Shown in pieces: positions 49,601-61,009 of a DNA stretch of 64,000 nt (the first letter of the stretch is position 1; each line of letters starts with the position of its first letter). The notes beneath the pieces were generated by a model that saw only the letters and a list, made by a program, of their open reading frames with translations, did no database searches and had not been told where the DNA came from. Source of the stretch: Apostichopus japonicus (Eukaryota > Echinodermata > Holothuroidea > Aspidochirotida > Stichopodidae); NCBI RefSeq assembly GCF_037975245.1, contig NC_092565.1, positions 3,175,499 to 3,239,498 of the forward strand, written 5' to 3'. Both the position numbers and the translations under genes were made by a program.

Positions 49601-52600
49601 TCAGTGGGAATTATGCGTGTAAAAACTCAGGTTTTTCCACGTGTTATATATATAGAAGTTTTACGTAAGCCTAGCGAATTTTGGGGCAGCTCGTTGATTG
49701 TGAGGAAGCACTTATATCTAAGCATCAATATTTGTGAAAAATATCGTGAGGTTTTTCATTTTCATTCATTTTCTTTTATGTTTGCCGCAATCCCGCCCCC
49801 AATGCATGCACAGCATAATACCATGTGTGAAAAAAATGGCTGTACACGTGCGGACCTGAGAGAGCAAACTGGCCTTGTGTTGTTAATGTTATTACGGTAC
49901 TTTCTAGAACGACCATTTGCGTCTTTTGGGGTCAACATATTTTCACACAGGATTTCACCATGCCATTGATCGATGTACACGGGTGATATGTCGCAAATAT
50001 AAACTGAGAAAACGAATTGACGACACTATCATGATCTCATGACTATTGGCCTACTACTATAGTTATATTGAACACATTATTCATGCCTAAAACATCGTTT
50101 TTCTGTTTTTTATTGATAGTTTGCAGTACATTACTCAGTACTTTACATATTTTTAAATAATTTTCATGTTTAAAATGTATTTGTTTTTTTTTTTTAATCT
50201 TCCGTTTATACGGTTGTGATTTTCTAAACGGATAGTGCATTTGTGGCCGGTTAAACGGTTAATCGTTTAAACGGTCACACCCTTAGTGTGTTATCATTCG
50301 GAAATGATTCAAAATGAAAGTAATAACTGTTAAGTTTTTCCACTTCTGGTATAAAATTATTCCATCAAAGTTAACCTGAGTAACATGTCTCATGCCAAAT
50401 CTATATTAAACAAAATAGAAAAAAATAAAAAGAGAAAACGCCTTTTTGAAAAATGGTAGCGTCCTCGCAGAATGGGCGGGGCATCTTTATTTTGCTGCTA
50501 GTAATATGTTTTCGCTCGGAACAAAGTTTCGTACTTCAACTCTAATAAAAAACCAAATTTACATCTCTTAAAAATAACTATTTTTCGTAATCTGCAAGTA
50601 AACCAAGTTTATCTATGTCCATTCATTGTTATTTGAATGGTTAAACAGCACTCCAACTTATCTGGAAGGGTGCCTTGTGGTACATAGCTTGTACTGCAAC
50701 CTCTAAGACGGCCTGGCGAAGTTAAGACTTATGTCACTGTGTTTGGGGTTCACAGTTAGAAAACGTCCCCCGTCAGATTTACTACATGTTTCTTTGAGTG
50801 TTACTACTCATGCAAGCCTGAGAATGCTTTTGTAAATATTCTTGCTTTCAAACGACTGTACCAAAGTCTAATTGATACTAATAAACGAAGTTATGCGTTT
50901 TCCGACGTTTCGCGTAACCACATATTGACCTTTTATTTCGTTTAAAAAAGAATTTCAACGAATCGTTGAAAATTCCACGAAGGAAATGACTGACATAACC
51001 AATCGTTAAAATTCAGGGAATTTCAATAAATATCGGGAATTTCGATAAAAAACGAAGAAATTTGTTTATTTTTCTTTTAAAAAATTTCAACGGGAGTTAA
51101 GCGAAATCAGTACTGTACTGTACTAATGCAATTTGATTAAAATGCATACTGAGACGTAAGTACTGTGCTAGAATGCAATTTGATTTATGCATACTAAGAC
51201 ATACTGTCCCAGTGCAGTTTGATTTATGCATACTAAGAGGTACAGTACTGTACTAATGCAGTTTGATTTATGCATACTAAGACGTACAGTACTGTATATT
51301 TGATTTATACATACTACTGTAAGAAGTATCGTACTAATGCAATTTGATTTATGCATATTAAGATGTCCTGTCTGTACTAATGCAATTGATTCATGAATAC
51401 TAAGACTATTGCAATTTGATTTATGCATATTAATTGAACTGGCAGTACTGTTAATAGAGATTGGAAATTGGAACTGCCAAGCACCCAGTCTAGTGCAAAC
51501 ATTTTCTGTATGAAGGTGGCATAAGTGGGTAGATTAGATTATATATGAAGTTGCTACTAGTTACAGAGTTACAGTTCAAAACCAAGAAGTTTTGCATAAC
51601 TTACTGCATGCAAAACAAAGTATAATCCTGTTGTATTTAATGTTTGTATTACAATATGGCAAAACCTGATATATGATCCTGCAATACTTAGGTTTGTGCT
51701 ACAGTGTCTCAAAGTGCTTTAAACTTGATATTGCACTAAGTGAAAATTTTTACATAAGTGCCTGTATTTACTGTCTGAGCTGTGACACTTGAAAAGCCAA
51801 TTTGTAATTTCTAGTATTAAATGATTTTCTGATTGTAAAAATTCTCAACTTTCAGTCTTCAATTTATTCTTTTAATCAGCCTCTGAGGATCAACATCCGA
51901 GAACTGAATCAACATGTGGTGTGTATCCTATGTGCTGGTTACTTCATCGATGCAACAACCATTATAGAGTGCCTACACACATGTGAGTAACAGAGTACCT
52001 ACTGGCCAATGCAACTCATTTCAGATAATACCCTATTACAGTATTGGCAACAAAATCTTCTTCAGGAGTAAATTAGTCTAAGTCTTGAAATTAATAACAG
52101 TCAGCTAACAGGATGTGGATGGAACAATTTTTTGAAGTGAAGTTCATTGCACAAGATGCATATATTGCACAAGGTGACTTTGACAGATCTGTTTATAGCA
52201 AGCTGCACTATCAAATCATTTGCTGACATATGTGGAGGTGTGTAAACATTATCTGGAACATTGCAGAGATCTTGAATAAGCTTGTTTAGATCCAGTATTC
52301 AATACCTTAGGCATGTAGGGTTTACAACAACAAGGCTATTGCTACTGATAACTTCTAGCTCTTGAAGAATATCTCTAACAATGATATATAATTCAAATTT
52401 AATTTTAATATATTTTTTTTTTAAATTTTAAAATAAAAATATAATAAAAATTGAAAAACTTTTCAGTTTTACAGTATTTATGAATCAAGGAATTTTAAAT
52501 TGATTGAGACCAGGTCAATTATGTCTTTGCTGTTAAATGATTTTAAAGTAAAGTTTACACAAGTGGTTTTCTCTCTACAGTACATGGTACTTATTTGGTA

Positions 52601-55600
52601 TATTTAAATTAGGGCATGCAGGTGTGGGGATGTGGGTGGTTGGGCTGTTCAGCTAAGACAAACACCATTTTATTGAGACCAGGTCAATGATATCTTTGCT
52701 GTTTAATGGTTTTATACATTAAGTTTACACATGTGGTTACAGTATATGGTACTTTAGCTTTAAATTAGGGCATGCATGTGTGGAGGTGTGGATGGTTGGG
52801 CTGTTCAGTTAAGACAAACACCATTTGTTTGTGAAGAGATCTTACATTTCATTTTCGTCAGGTACTGGCTTACTAATCTCTCTTCCTTTACCTAACTTTT
52901 TTCATTAATTTATTCTGTGTACATGTTTTCCTCTAGATGTGTTACACAGCTCTATGTATGACATGTGACATTTATACACAGTAACGTATACATGTTTTCA
53001 GTACCGTTAATCCATATGGATTTTCGAGTCCAGCTTTGAAGTAATGTCTCTCTTTGCGTCTTCTTGTGTTTTAGTTTGCAAGAGTTGCATCGTCAAGTAT
53101 CTTCAGACATCCAAACAGTGCCCAATGTGTAACATCAAAATTCACGAAACTCAGCCACTGCTGAACCTGAGGCCGGACAGGACTATGCAAGATATCATAT
53201 TTAAACTGATTCCTGGACTCTTTGAGGGTAAGTGTCAACTAGTTAACAATATCAATTTATAAGGCAAAATATCACTATACATACACATGGGGCTGTGTCT
53301 AGCACAAGTAATATCAAAGTATGAGACTGTATATGGCAATGAAGACACCTGAACACATGGTGCTTCAATGTGACACAAGAGATATAAAAGTATGAGACTG
53401 GATGTGGCCATGAAGACACCTGAACACATGGAGCTGTGTCTCACACAAGTGAAATCAAAGTGTGAGACTGGATATGGCCATGAAGACACCTGAACACATG
53501 GAGCTTCAATGTGACACAAGAGATATTAAAGTATGAGACTGGATGTGGCCATGAAGACACCTGAACACATGGAGCTGTGTCTCACACAAGTGAAATCAAA
53601 GTGTGAGACTGGATATGGCCATGAAGACACCTGAACACATGGAGCTTCAATGTGACACAAGAGATATAAAAGTATGAGACTGGATGTGGACATGAAGACA
53701 CCTGAACACATGGAGCTGTGTCTCACACAAGTGAAATCAAAGTGTGAGACTGGATATGGCCATGAAGACACCTGAACACATGGAGCTTCAATGTGACACA
53801 AGAGATATAAAAGTATGAGACTGGATGTGGCCATGAAGACACCTGAACACATGGAGCTGTGTCTCACACAAGTGAAATCAAAGTGTGAGACTGGATATGG
53901 CCATGAAGACACCTGAACACATGGAGCTTCAATGTGACACAAGAGATATAAAAGTATGAGACTGGATATGGCCATGAAGACACCTGAACACATGGAGCTG
54001 TGTCTAACACAAGTGAAATCAAAGTATGAGACTGGATATGGCCATGAATAAATCTGAACACATGGAGCTGTGTCTGACACAAGTGATATTAAAGTATGAG
54101 ACTGGATATGGCCATGAATACACCTGAACACATGGTGCTTCAATGTGACACAAGAGATATAAAAGTATGAGACTGGATGTGGCCATGAAGACACCTGAAC
54201 ACATGGAGCTGTGTCTAACACAAGTGAAATCAAAGTATGAGACTGGATATGGCCATGAAGACACCTGAACATATGGAGCTGTGTCTAACACAAGTGATAT
54301 CAAAGTATGAGACTGGATATGGCCATGAAGACACCTGAACACATGGAGCTGTGTCTAACACAAGTGATATCAAAGTATGAGACTGGATATGGCCATGAAT
54401 AAACCTGAACACATGGAGCTGTGTCTAACACAAGTGATATCAAAGTATGAGACTGGATATGGCCATGAATACACCTGAACACATGGAGCTTCAATGTGAC
54501 ACAAGAGATATAAAAGTATGAGATTGGATGTGGCCATGAAGACACCTGAACACATGGAGCTGTGTCTAACACAAGTGAAATCAAAGTATGAGACTGGCTA
54601 TGGCCATGAAGACACCTGAACATATGGAGCTGTGTCTCACACAAGTGATATCAAAGTGTGAGACTGGATATGGCCATGAAGACACCTGAACACATGGAGC
54701 TGTGTCTCAAACAAGTGATATCAAAGTGTGAGACTGGATATGGCCATGAAGACACCTGAACACATGGAGCTGTGTCTCACACAAGTGAAATCAAAGTGTG
54801 AGACTGGATATGGCCATGAAGACACCTGAACACATGGAGCTGTGTCTCACACAAGTGATATAAAAGTATGAGACTGGATATGGCCATGAAGACACCTGAA
54901 CACATACATACATTGTATGAATGTCATACTGGTTATGCAATCTCACAGTAGGCAGGGATGTTTTGAGATCAACAAGTTGCATATAAATCTTGTGTCTCAA
55001 GCTGCATGTTAGCCTTGTCTCTCGAGCTGCATGTAAGTCTTGTGTCTCAAGCTGCATGTAAGTTTTAGCATTATTAATGAATACTCTACTGTAAGTGTGT
55101 GTTAAACCTCTTGTTTCCTTGTCTCCTTAGGTGAGGAACAAAGAAAGAAACAGTTCTACAAATCAAGAGGGCTGGATAAAGTCCAAAGCAAAGTGCAACA
55201 GAAGTCCTTCAGTGGAAAGTTAGACCCGACCGGCGGCCATTACTACAGGAATGATGAACAGCTCTCTCTCTGCCTTGAATTAATGGAGTAAGTTGGCTTC
55301 AGTCATCTCTCTGCTTTTTGCATCGTGGTCAGTGCTACATGACTCCTGGATGCACAAATGGTGCTTAGAGTCTCACACAGGCATTTATTACTCTCTAATT
55401 ACCCATTGATTCACTGAAAAATCTAGAAATGTGTGGAAGCTTGATGGATAGTAATTTTATTTGGAAATACTTTTTTGTACTATACTTATTTGTAAACATG
55501 ATGGAAGTTGTTGACCAATCAAACTATATGTTATTGATTAGTAATGGGAATTTAAAATTATTAAATAAATCAAGTAATGTGACTCACTAATCTTCATTCA

Positions 55601-58600
55601 CACTTGAGTCTTTCTGTTCCTCCTTTCTTTCTTTCTTTCTCTCCCCTCCCCTTCACCCCTTGTTATTTTTAAAGAAGTGAATCAGTAAATCAGAAGGAGG
55701 ATATCCAAGCTGAAAGTATACTGGTCAAAAAGTTCATTCGCTGTTCTGTCAGGACGTGTGTCTATCACTTACAAAAGCTACTCATGAAGAAATTACACAT
55801 TCCAGAAACAATGATGGTGAGTTTCATCCATGTGATAACTAACAATGAGGATGTGTGACGATTGCCGAGTGTGTGCCATTGGTTGATTCAGTGACCAACG
55901 CTGGACACTAAATATGACAGTGTATCATAATTAGTTTTTCTTGTAGCTTGTTTCTGCTAGAATTATCTTTTAACCCTTTTCTTATCTGTAGAAAAAGGTG
56001 GGGCCTCTATCCTGTTTGCTTGTGTATGTGCACACTCATATTGTAATCATCGCACAAAGAAAACTTAAATGCGCACCTAAGAAAGGACACAATAAAAAAA
56101 CAATTAGTTACTTGAACAGTTTTTTATTTTCCTGTTGCTCTACTTAGGATGTGCTTTCATATTTAATATTGATTTTTGTCAAAAGATTTTACAAGCTTTT
56201 CTTCACTGTTTTTAAATTACCAGTCGTCAGGTTGCAGATGGACATACACTAAATGAATTTCTCATGCAAATATTTTGGAAATTGTGAAGAAAGTTGCAAA
56301 ACATGAGATTCCTTAGTGCACATTGATCGTCAGTGCTGTACATTGAACATTGGTAGGGGGTGGGGGGGGGTTGGCAGGTGGTGATGGGTTATAGGACAAT
56401 GTAAGTAATTATCACATGCACTCAGTGTCTGAATAATGGTAATATTATCTACTATAATAATAGTAATAATATTGAGGATTTATAACGTGCAGATAATCCA
56501 ATGATAACAAGCACACCACAATATTACCCTGGTCATCAGTAACCTGGCAAACATAGAGACAATCCCTCCAAATGGCTGCAGCTAAAAAAGTCCCAGCTGA
56601 CAATTTATCTCACACAAGTCCACATTTACACACCTGGGTGAAAAATAGCAATGAAGATAAAGTGCCTTGCCCAAGGACAAAACGCAATGATCTGGCCAGG
56701 ACTAAAACCTGCAATCCTTAGATCACAAGTCCACTGTCTTAACCACTAGAATACATTGCTTTCACGATGCAGTATTTAATACTGTGTAGTATTTAACAGC
56801 TGGATTGCGTCTGTGATGCAAACAGTATATAAATGAATACTGCTAGCCGGTATCATTAATTATAAATAGAGAGTAACTGTATGCATGTTGTCATACTGGA
56901 TAGATACCATCTGTCAGCTTCCATAGCTCATGTTCAAAATTTTGAGATTTGGGAGAAACCTAATTAATTCCCCGACAGTGATTTGTCACAGCTTTCGCTG
57001 CCAACATGTGAATACACTGTTTGAACCAACAACCAGAATCGGTTGGATTGTAAGGCAAGACAGATGATAGTGGACAATTACTGATTGTACTACACTGCCT
57101 AGTATGTACATCTGACACCAGCAATGTAAAGTTAATTGTCTGTGCTTGTTTTATCAGGTCCGTATATTCTGTGACGGAGAACAGTTACATGAAGACGAAC
57201 CAATGAAGCTAGTCTGGTTAACACATTGGTGTGAAAAGGTAAATATATGTTGCTATGCAATATGAAAACTGATGCTGCTGTTGTACTCCTTTTATTGTTC
57301 TCCTGTTGTACCCCTATTGTACTCTCTCATAACCCTGTGTGGTGCCTTCAGCTTTCTTATGCCAAAAGCAATAAATCATTGATTATGTTTTTTATCAGGG
57401 GGTACAAATGTTTTTGAGGAAAGAAGCCAACTCATAACCAGAATATTCATACTTCACACCCTAACATGCTTCCAATAAATGGAGTTTGCTGGTGCCTTTA
57501 CACAATGTATTCCCTTTGATTATAAAATTAGCAAATTCTAAATGTAGGGCATAAACAGTGTCACTTGAAATGCATGTACTTATGTTCACTGTGATCTGGT
57601 TCTGTTGAACATTCCATGTCACTGCAGTTTGTACAGAACTCATCTGCATGCATTAGCTCTGTACTGTTTCATGCATCTCAGTACTAATTTGCAAGTGAAT
57701 ATTTTGTCCGTTTGTATTGTATAGGACACATTGTTTGCTTATTGATTTTGCAATATTTGCCAATATTTGAGGGTAAAAGCTGCTTGTCATGATTATGTGA
57801 TTGTTTGCTATATATCAGGAAAGGAATGGTGTCGGTAGTTACGTTTTATAATGGAATGAAGAATGGGACATCAAGTAAACAGCTTTATAATGGAAAGAAT
57901 TTAATAATCTTGAAGGCCTGTTTGTTCTAACAACATTGCTCTTTCCTGTTTGCTTGAGGTAACAGCACACTGTTCCTAATTAGAACAACTTAATATCCAG
58001 AATTAGGAGTTAACATATTGAAATCAGGCTTGGAACAGTGGTGTTTTACCACTGGACTATACCTTTATATCAAGTACTATCTCTCAACTCATTCTAATTG
58101 TTTTGAAGAATGATCTTATAGTTTTGAACTATTTTATGTATACAGTCATTAAGAGATGGCTAACTGTCTTATCATTGAAGACTGTGTTCTCTTGACATTA
58201 AACAGAAGTAATGTGTGCCTACCAAAGCAGAAGTTCTCATTTGTTACAAAGTGAGACTTCCTGTGATAATTGGTCTGCAATTCAGGGACATGCTTTTTTG
58301 ATTGATGTTTCCAATTGTCATGTCAAAACAACTTGCCATAGTAACTTGTCTGTCATTTGGTGATGCTGTGAAATGACAGGTAACATAAAAACGATACCTC
58401 TGTCAAACTGTGGAGATGTTTTTAATAAGTAACAGAACTGGTGAAATATTCATGCGGTTTAAGGTGAAATATCATACAAGAATTACTACATAGATGCCCA
58501 AGATCTTATACAAATATGTAAATGGCAATGATGGATCCCAAATGGTATGGCTAATCATCTCAAACCTTCTATTGACCAACTACTGGTTGGCTAGAATACT

Positions 58601-59561
58601 TGACCTCGAGTCAGGTTGACGAACATGAGCAACAAAGTTAGATTTTTGCCCACAAAATACTTGGAATTGAAATGATGTAAAACTAATCAATTTCACCCCT
58701 CCAGACCTCTCCCTTACACCTCCCTAAATCACCACCAATTGCATTTGTGTCTCCCGGCCTCTCCCCTGCACACCTACACACATCTCCTTGTATTAATGGC
58801 TTCCCCAATCACCCCTGCTGTCTCCTGACCTCTTTCCTGCACCTGCACACATCTCCTCTATTGATTTCTGCCCTATCACACCTGATCTCTCCCTCTGTAC
58901 ACACATAAACCCTATTGATGTCTTCCCCAATCACCCCTGATGTCTCCTTATCTCTCCCCTGCGCATACACACATTACCCTGTTGATTTTTACCCTTTCCC
59001 CCTTGCTGTTGTCTCCCTCTGTATATATACACATAAACCCTATTAATGTCTTCCCCAATCACCCCTGATGTCTCCTTATCTCTCCCCTGCGCATACACAC
59101 ATTACCCTGTTGATTTCTACTCTTTCCCCCTTGCTGTTGTCTCCCTCTGTATATATACACATAAACCCTATTAATGTCTTCCCCAATCACCCCTGATGTC
59201 TCCTTATCTCTCCCCTGCGCATACACACATTACCCTGTTGATTTCTACTCTTTCCCCCTTGCTGTTGTCTCCCTCTGTATATATACACATAAACCCTATT
59301 AATGTCTTCCCCAATCACCCCTGATGTCTCCTTATCTCTCCCCTGCGCATACACACATTACCCTGTTGATTTCTACTCTTTCCCCCTTGCTGTTGTCTCC
59401 CACTGTATATATACACACATCAACCCTATTGATGTCTTTCTCTTCCATAATTCCTCCTTTTTTTTGCTCTTTGTCCACAATAGGCTGCTCCGATGGTGTT
59501 ACATTACAAACCTGTACCTTTTGAAAAGTCACTGAAAACCAAAGATGGCAAGGTATCCTGA
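43580..59561 (+). CDS. PCGF1: Polycomb group RING finger protein 1 (PCGF1/NSPC1-type, 7 coding exons)
   Basis: Subunit of the variant Polycomb repressive complex PRC1.1. In the family, PCGF1 pairs with RING1/RNF2 for H2A ubiquitylation and binds BCOR through its RAWUL domain, in the nucleus. Exons: 43580-43615, 51880-51982, 53075-53227, 55131-55287, 55675-55816, 57158-57238, 59484-59561, giving 249 residues (human about 259). All phases agree and all introns are GT-AG. The C3HC4 RING is intact: C27, C30, C43, H45, C48, C51, C62, C65, followed by [12 protein letters not shown]. Residues about 134-240 ([14 protein letters not shown] onward) form the RAWUL ubiquitin-like domain. PCGF1 rather than PCGF2/4 or 3/5 is favoured by [22 protein letters not shown] and the HYYR linker. 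The first coding exon is the least certain part because its 12 residues are not conserved. Confidence 0.93.
43945..43998 (+). repeat. left part of a 44-bp minisatellite (split by an insertion)
   Basis: Carries ACTAATGCAATTTGATTTAT, the unit of the array that resumes at 51116. Confidence 0.85.
45631..48690 (+). repeat. GGTTCCTTGCTT...AAGCAAGGAACC element packed with AGGTCA hexamers
   Basis: Inverted 12-base termini. The 5' end forms a hairpin (GGTTCCTT/AAGGAACC), followed by a TG microsatellite (about 45673-45728). The interior is a diverged tandem array; three units are exactly 399 bases apart (marker at 47218, 47617, 48016), the last two nearly identical. Each unit carries many (A)AGGTCA hexamers in both directions. 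No long gene; short frames in it are repeat translation. Confidence 0.85.
48773..50285. mobile_element. TAAGGGTGTGACC inverted-repeat element (hAT-like), 1.5 kb
   Basis: Starts TAAGGGTGTGACC and ends GGTCACACCCTTA. Both ends stutter CGGTTAA/TTAACCG and CGTTTAAACG motifs. A target duplication is uncertain: GTGTGTTT lies left (with AAA between) and GTGTGTTA right. AT-rich interior with no transposase. Sits inside the 7.1-kb insertion. Confidence 0.8.
51116..51432 (+). repeat. right part of the 44-bp minisatellite
   Basis: About seven units with ATGCAATTTGATTTATGCAT and ACTAAGACGTACAGTACTGT. Continues the array interrupted at 43999. Confidence 0.9.
51880..51982 (+). CDS. PCGF1: PCGF1 coding exon 2 (first half of RING)
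   Basis: [20 protein letters not shown] followed by [14 protein letters not shown]. Supplies C27, C30, C43 and H45 of the RING. Acceptor TTTTAATCAG, donor GTGAGT; the Phe codon is split T/TT. Confidence 0.96.
52503..52826 (+). repeat. 169-bp tandem duplication in PCGF1 intron 2
   Basis: ATTGAGACCAGGTCAAT starts both copies (52503, 52672), and both end AAGACAAACACCATTT. The copies have diverged slightly. Confidence 0.9.
53075..53227 (+). CDS. PCGF1: PCGF1 coding exon 3 (second half of RING)
   Basis: [20 protein letters not shown] then [10 protein letters not shown] and [11 protein letters not shown]. Completes the RING with C48, C51, C62 and C65. Acceptor GTTTTAG, donor GTAAGT; the Gly codon is split G/GT. 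Confidence 0.97.
53275..54905 (+). repeat. 70-bp tandem array, about 23 copies, with alternating variants
   Basis: Units contain ATGGCCATGAAGACACCTGA and GAGACTGGAT. In the left half, two variants (CTGTGTCTCACACAAGTG and CTTCAATGTGACACAAGAG) alternate, giving a 140-base dimer. Begins 48 bases after PCGF1 exon 3. Confidence 0.95.
54975..55064 (+). repeat. 25-bp repeat, 3-4 copies
   Basis: CTTGTGTCTCAAGCTGCATG and close variants, 25 bases apart, just before PCGF1 exon 4. Confidence 0.8.
55131..55287 (+). CDS. PCGF1: PCGF1 coding exon 4 (linker and start of RAWUL)
   Basis: [17 protein letters not shown], a Lys/Gln-rich linker, then [16 protein letters not shown], which opens the RAWUL fold. 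Acceptor CTCCTTAG, donor GTAAGT. Confidence 0.95.
55675..55816 (+). CDS. PCGF1: PCGF1 coding exon 5 (RAWUL)
   Basis: Residues 151-197, including [19 protein letters not shown], a core RAWUL strand and helix. The acceptor TTTTTAAAG follows a CTTT-rich tract. Donor GTGAGT, phase 0. Confidence 0.95.
56471..56763 (+). repeat. SINE-like dispersed repeat, copy 1
   Basis: Carries GATAAAGTGCCTTGCCCAAG and AATGATCTGGCC, then CCACTGTCTTAACCACTAGA. The same core recurs near 60311. I recall this core from dispersed repeats of marine animals; the family name is not certain. Confidence 0.6.
57158..57238 (+). CDS. PCGF1: PCGF1 coding exon 6 (RAWUL)
   Basis: 27 codons: [20 protein letters not shown] then LTHWCEK, equivalent to the family's FDNEVLPDHMTMKQIWLSRW segment. 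Acceptor TTTATCAG, donor GTAAAT. Confidence 0.95.
58700..59440 (+). repeat. 128-bp tandem array before PCGF1 exon 7
   Basis: CCCCAATCACCCCTGATGTC recurs at 58925, 59053, 59181 and 59309, exactly 128 apart, with degenerate copies further left. Pyrimidine-rich; ends 44 bases before the exon 7 acceptor. Confidence 0.93.
59484..59561 (+). CDS. PCGF1: PCGF1 coding exon 7 (C-terminus and stop)
   Basis: [35 protein letters not shown] matches the last RAWUL strand. The final six codons are also the beginning of an 83-bp tandem repeat that runs on into the 3' UTR. Confidence 0.93.
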   Translation, partial: AAPMVLHYKPVPFEKSLKTKDGKVS

Positions 59562-59958
59562 TATAGACTATTGCACCACCTGCAGCTGGTGCCAGGGATG
59601 AAGGTTATCTCAGCGTTATCTTAGAGGATGGCTAGCTATCCTGATATAGACTGTTGCACCACCTGCAGCTGGTGCCAGGGATGAAGGTTATCTCAGCGTT
59701 ATCTTAGAGGATGGCAAGCTATCCTGATATAGACTGTTGCACCACCTGCAGCTGGTGCCAGGGATGACGGTTATCTCAGCGTCATCTTAGAGGATGGCAA
59801 GCTATCCTGATATAGACTGTTGCACCACCTGCAGTTGGTGCCAGGGATGAAGGTTATCTCAGCGTTATCTTAGAGGATGGCAAGCTATCCTGATAAAGAC
59901 TGTTGCACCACCTGCAGTTGGTGCCAGGGATGACGGTTATCTCAGCGTCATTTTAGAG
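59544..59958 (+). repeat. 83-bp tandem array that includes the PCGF1 stop codon
   Basis: Five units starting GATGGCAAG, at 59544, 59627, 59710, 59793 and 59876, each with CACCACCTGCAGCTGGTGCC (a palindromic core). The first unit supplies the last five PCGF1 codons and TGA. Confidence 0.93.
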
Positions 59959-60059
59959 GAGACATGAGCACTCTTACTTCTTGCCAAAGGTGTCTTTGTG
60001 GTCGGCTTCTAGTCCTATGTTATCTGAAGATTTTATAATAAGAGTTAAGAAGTTTCAAG

Positions 60060-60390
60060 GTTTACAGCCTTGTATCTAGGCAAGGCCTTCTCACAGGACG
60101 TTTAGAACAGTGAAGCCCTGGTCATTGGTAACACACCCACACACCCGAGTTTGCACGATTCAAACAGTCGCTCCCAGGGCACTACAGTGGGCTACACCAA
60201 CGTATCCCCAGGGAGACTTCCCATAGCAGGCTGCCAAACCAGTGACACAACTACGTTTACAAGTTTACTCGAAGATCCAACTTATACACATGCATAAAGA
60301 GAAGCAATGGAGATAAAGTGCCTTGCCCAAGGACACAACCTAATGATCTGGCCTAGTCCATTGCCTTTAACCATTTGACCATGTTGCCCA
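60060..60390 (+). repeat. SINE-like dispersed repeat, copy 2
   Basis: Shares CCCTGGTCAT..GTAAC, GATAAAGTGCCTTGCCCAAG and AATGATCTGGCC with the copy at 56471, in the same order. More diverged. Confidence 0.55.
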
Positions 60391-61009
60391 CATGGACCAT
60401 TCAGAGACATGTTTTAACAGACTATACTCTCAATCATGAACTAAGGTTTGTTTGTGAATTGCCATGGAGATGTACTTTACGAGTCATGCATAGAACAACG
60501 ATGGGTTTTAATTTCTGCTGCTAGACAGAGAAGTGGACCAATGTTTTCATTATGTGTTACAGACTAATAAGATTTAATCTAGTTATTGCACTCAAGCCTC
60601 AAAATGTATTCCTAACAACCAGCACACAGTTCCAATCAACCTGAAAAACTGCTAAATAGTATGTTTATCAAAGACAGACACTTTTTTCTGGTATGGAGGA
60701 CCTGAAAGATAGATAATGTCAAACATGGAGAGTTGCCACTTGCAGGCACAAACAGCTGCCACTCAGAAAGTCAGTCTGCACAGGACCGGAAGGAAGCAAA
60801 ATAGTTGTGAGATTTGCATTTGAAAAGGTTGATTTATAGAGCAATAATGGATTGTTGCTGTGTATGATATAATTGAGAACACTATCAAATTTACATTTGT
60901 ACCGAAATGGTTTAGTTTTAGGCTTTCAAAGATTCAAGTTGAGATTACATTCAATAATGGGCTTTTAATGTGATTGCATGTAGTTGCTTTCACTGTGTTA
61001 CATGCTAGA

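Larger units (their letters stand above)
43999..51115. mobile_element. 7.1-kb inverted-repeat insertion (pogo/Tc1-like ends), nested
   Basis: Left end CAGTACTGATTTCGCTTCAC then TCCC; right end, read inward, CAGTACTGATTTCGCTTAAC then TCCC. TA flanks both ends (43997-43998, 51116-51117). The two flanks are parts of the same minisatellite, which supports a single insertion. The ends resemble pogo (CAGTATAATTCGCTTAG, from memory). It contains at least two later insertions (45631-48690 and 48773-50285), leaving roughly 2.5 kb of its own sequence. No transposase recognised. Lies in PCGF1 intron 1. Confidence 0.8.

Noticed and set aside
51168-51428. 86-codon minus-strand frame with repeated MHKSNC
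   Set aside because: Produced by the 44-bp minisatellite.
53526-54272. 248-codon minus-strand reading frame
   Set aside because: It is the translation of the 70-bp tandem array with a 70-residue period, shifting frame each unit; not a gene.
43580-59561. Identity as PCGF2/BMI1 or PCGF3/5
   Set aside because: [24 protein letters not shown] and the short HYYR linker match PCGF1; no long Ser/Pro-rich tail as in PCGF2/4.
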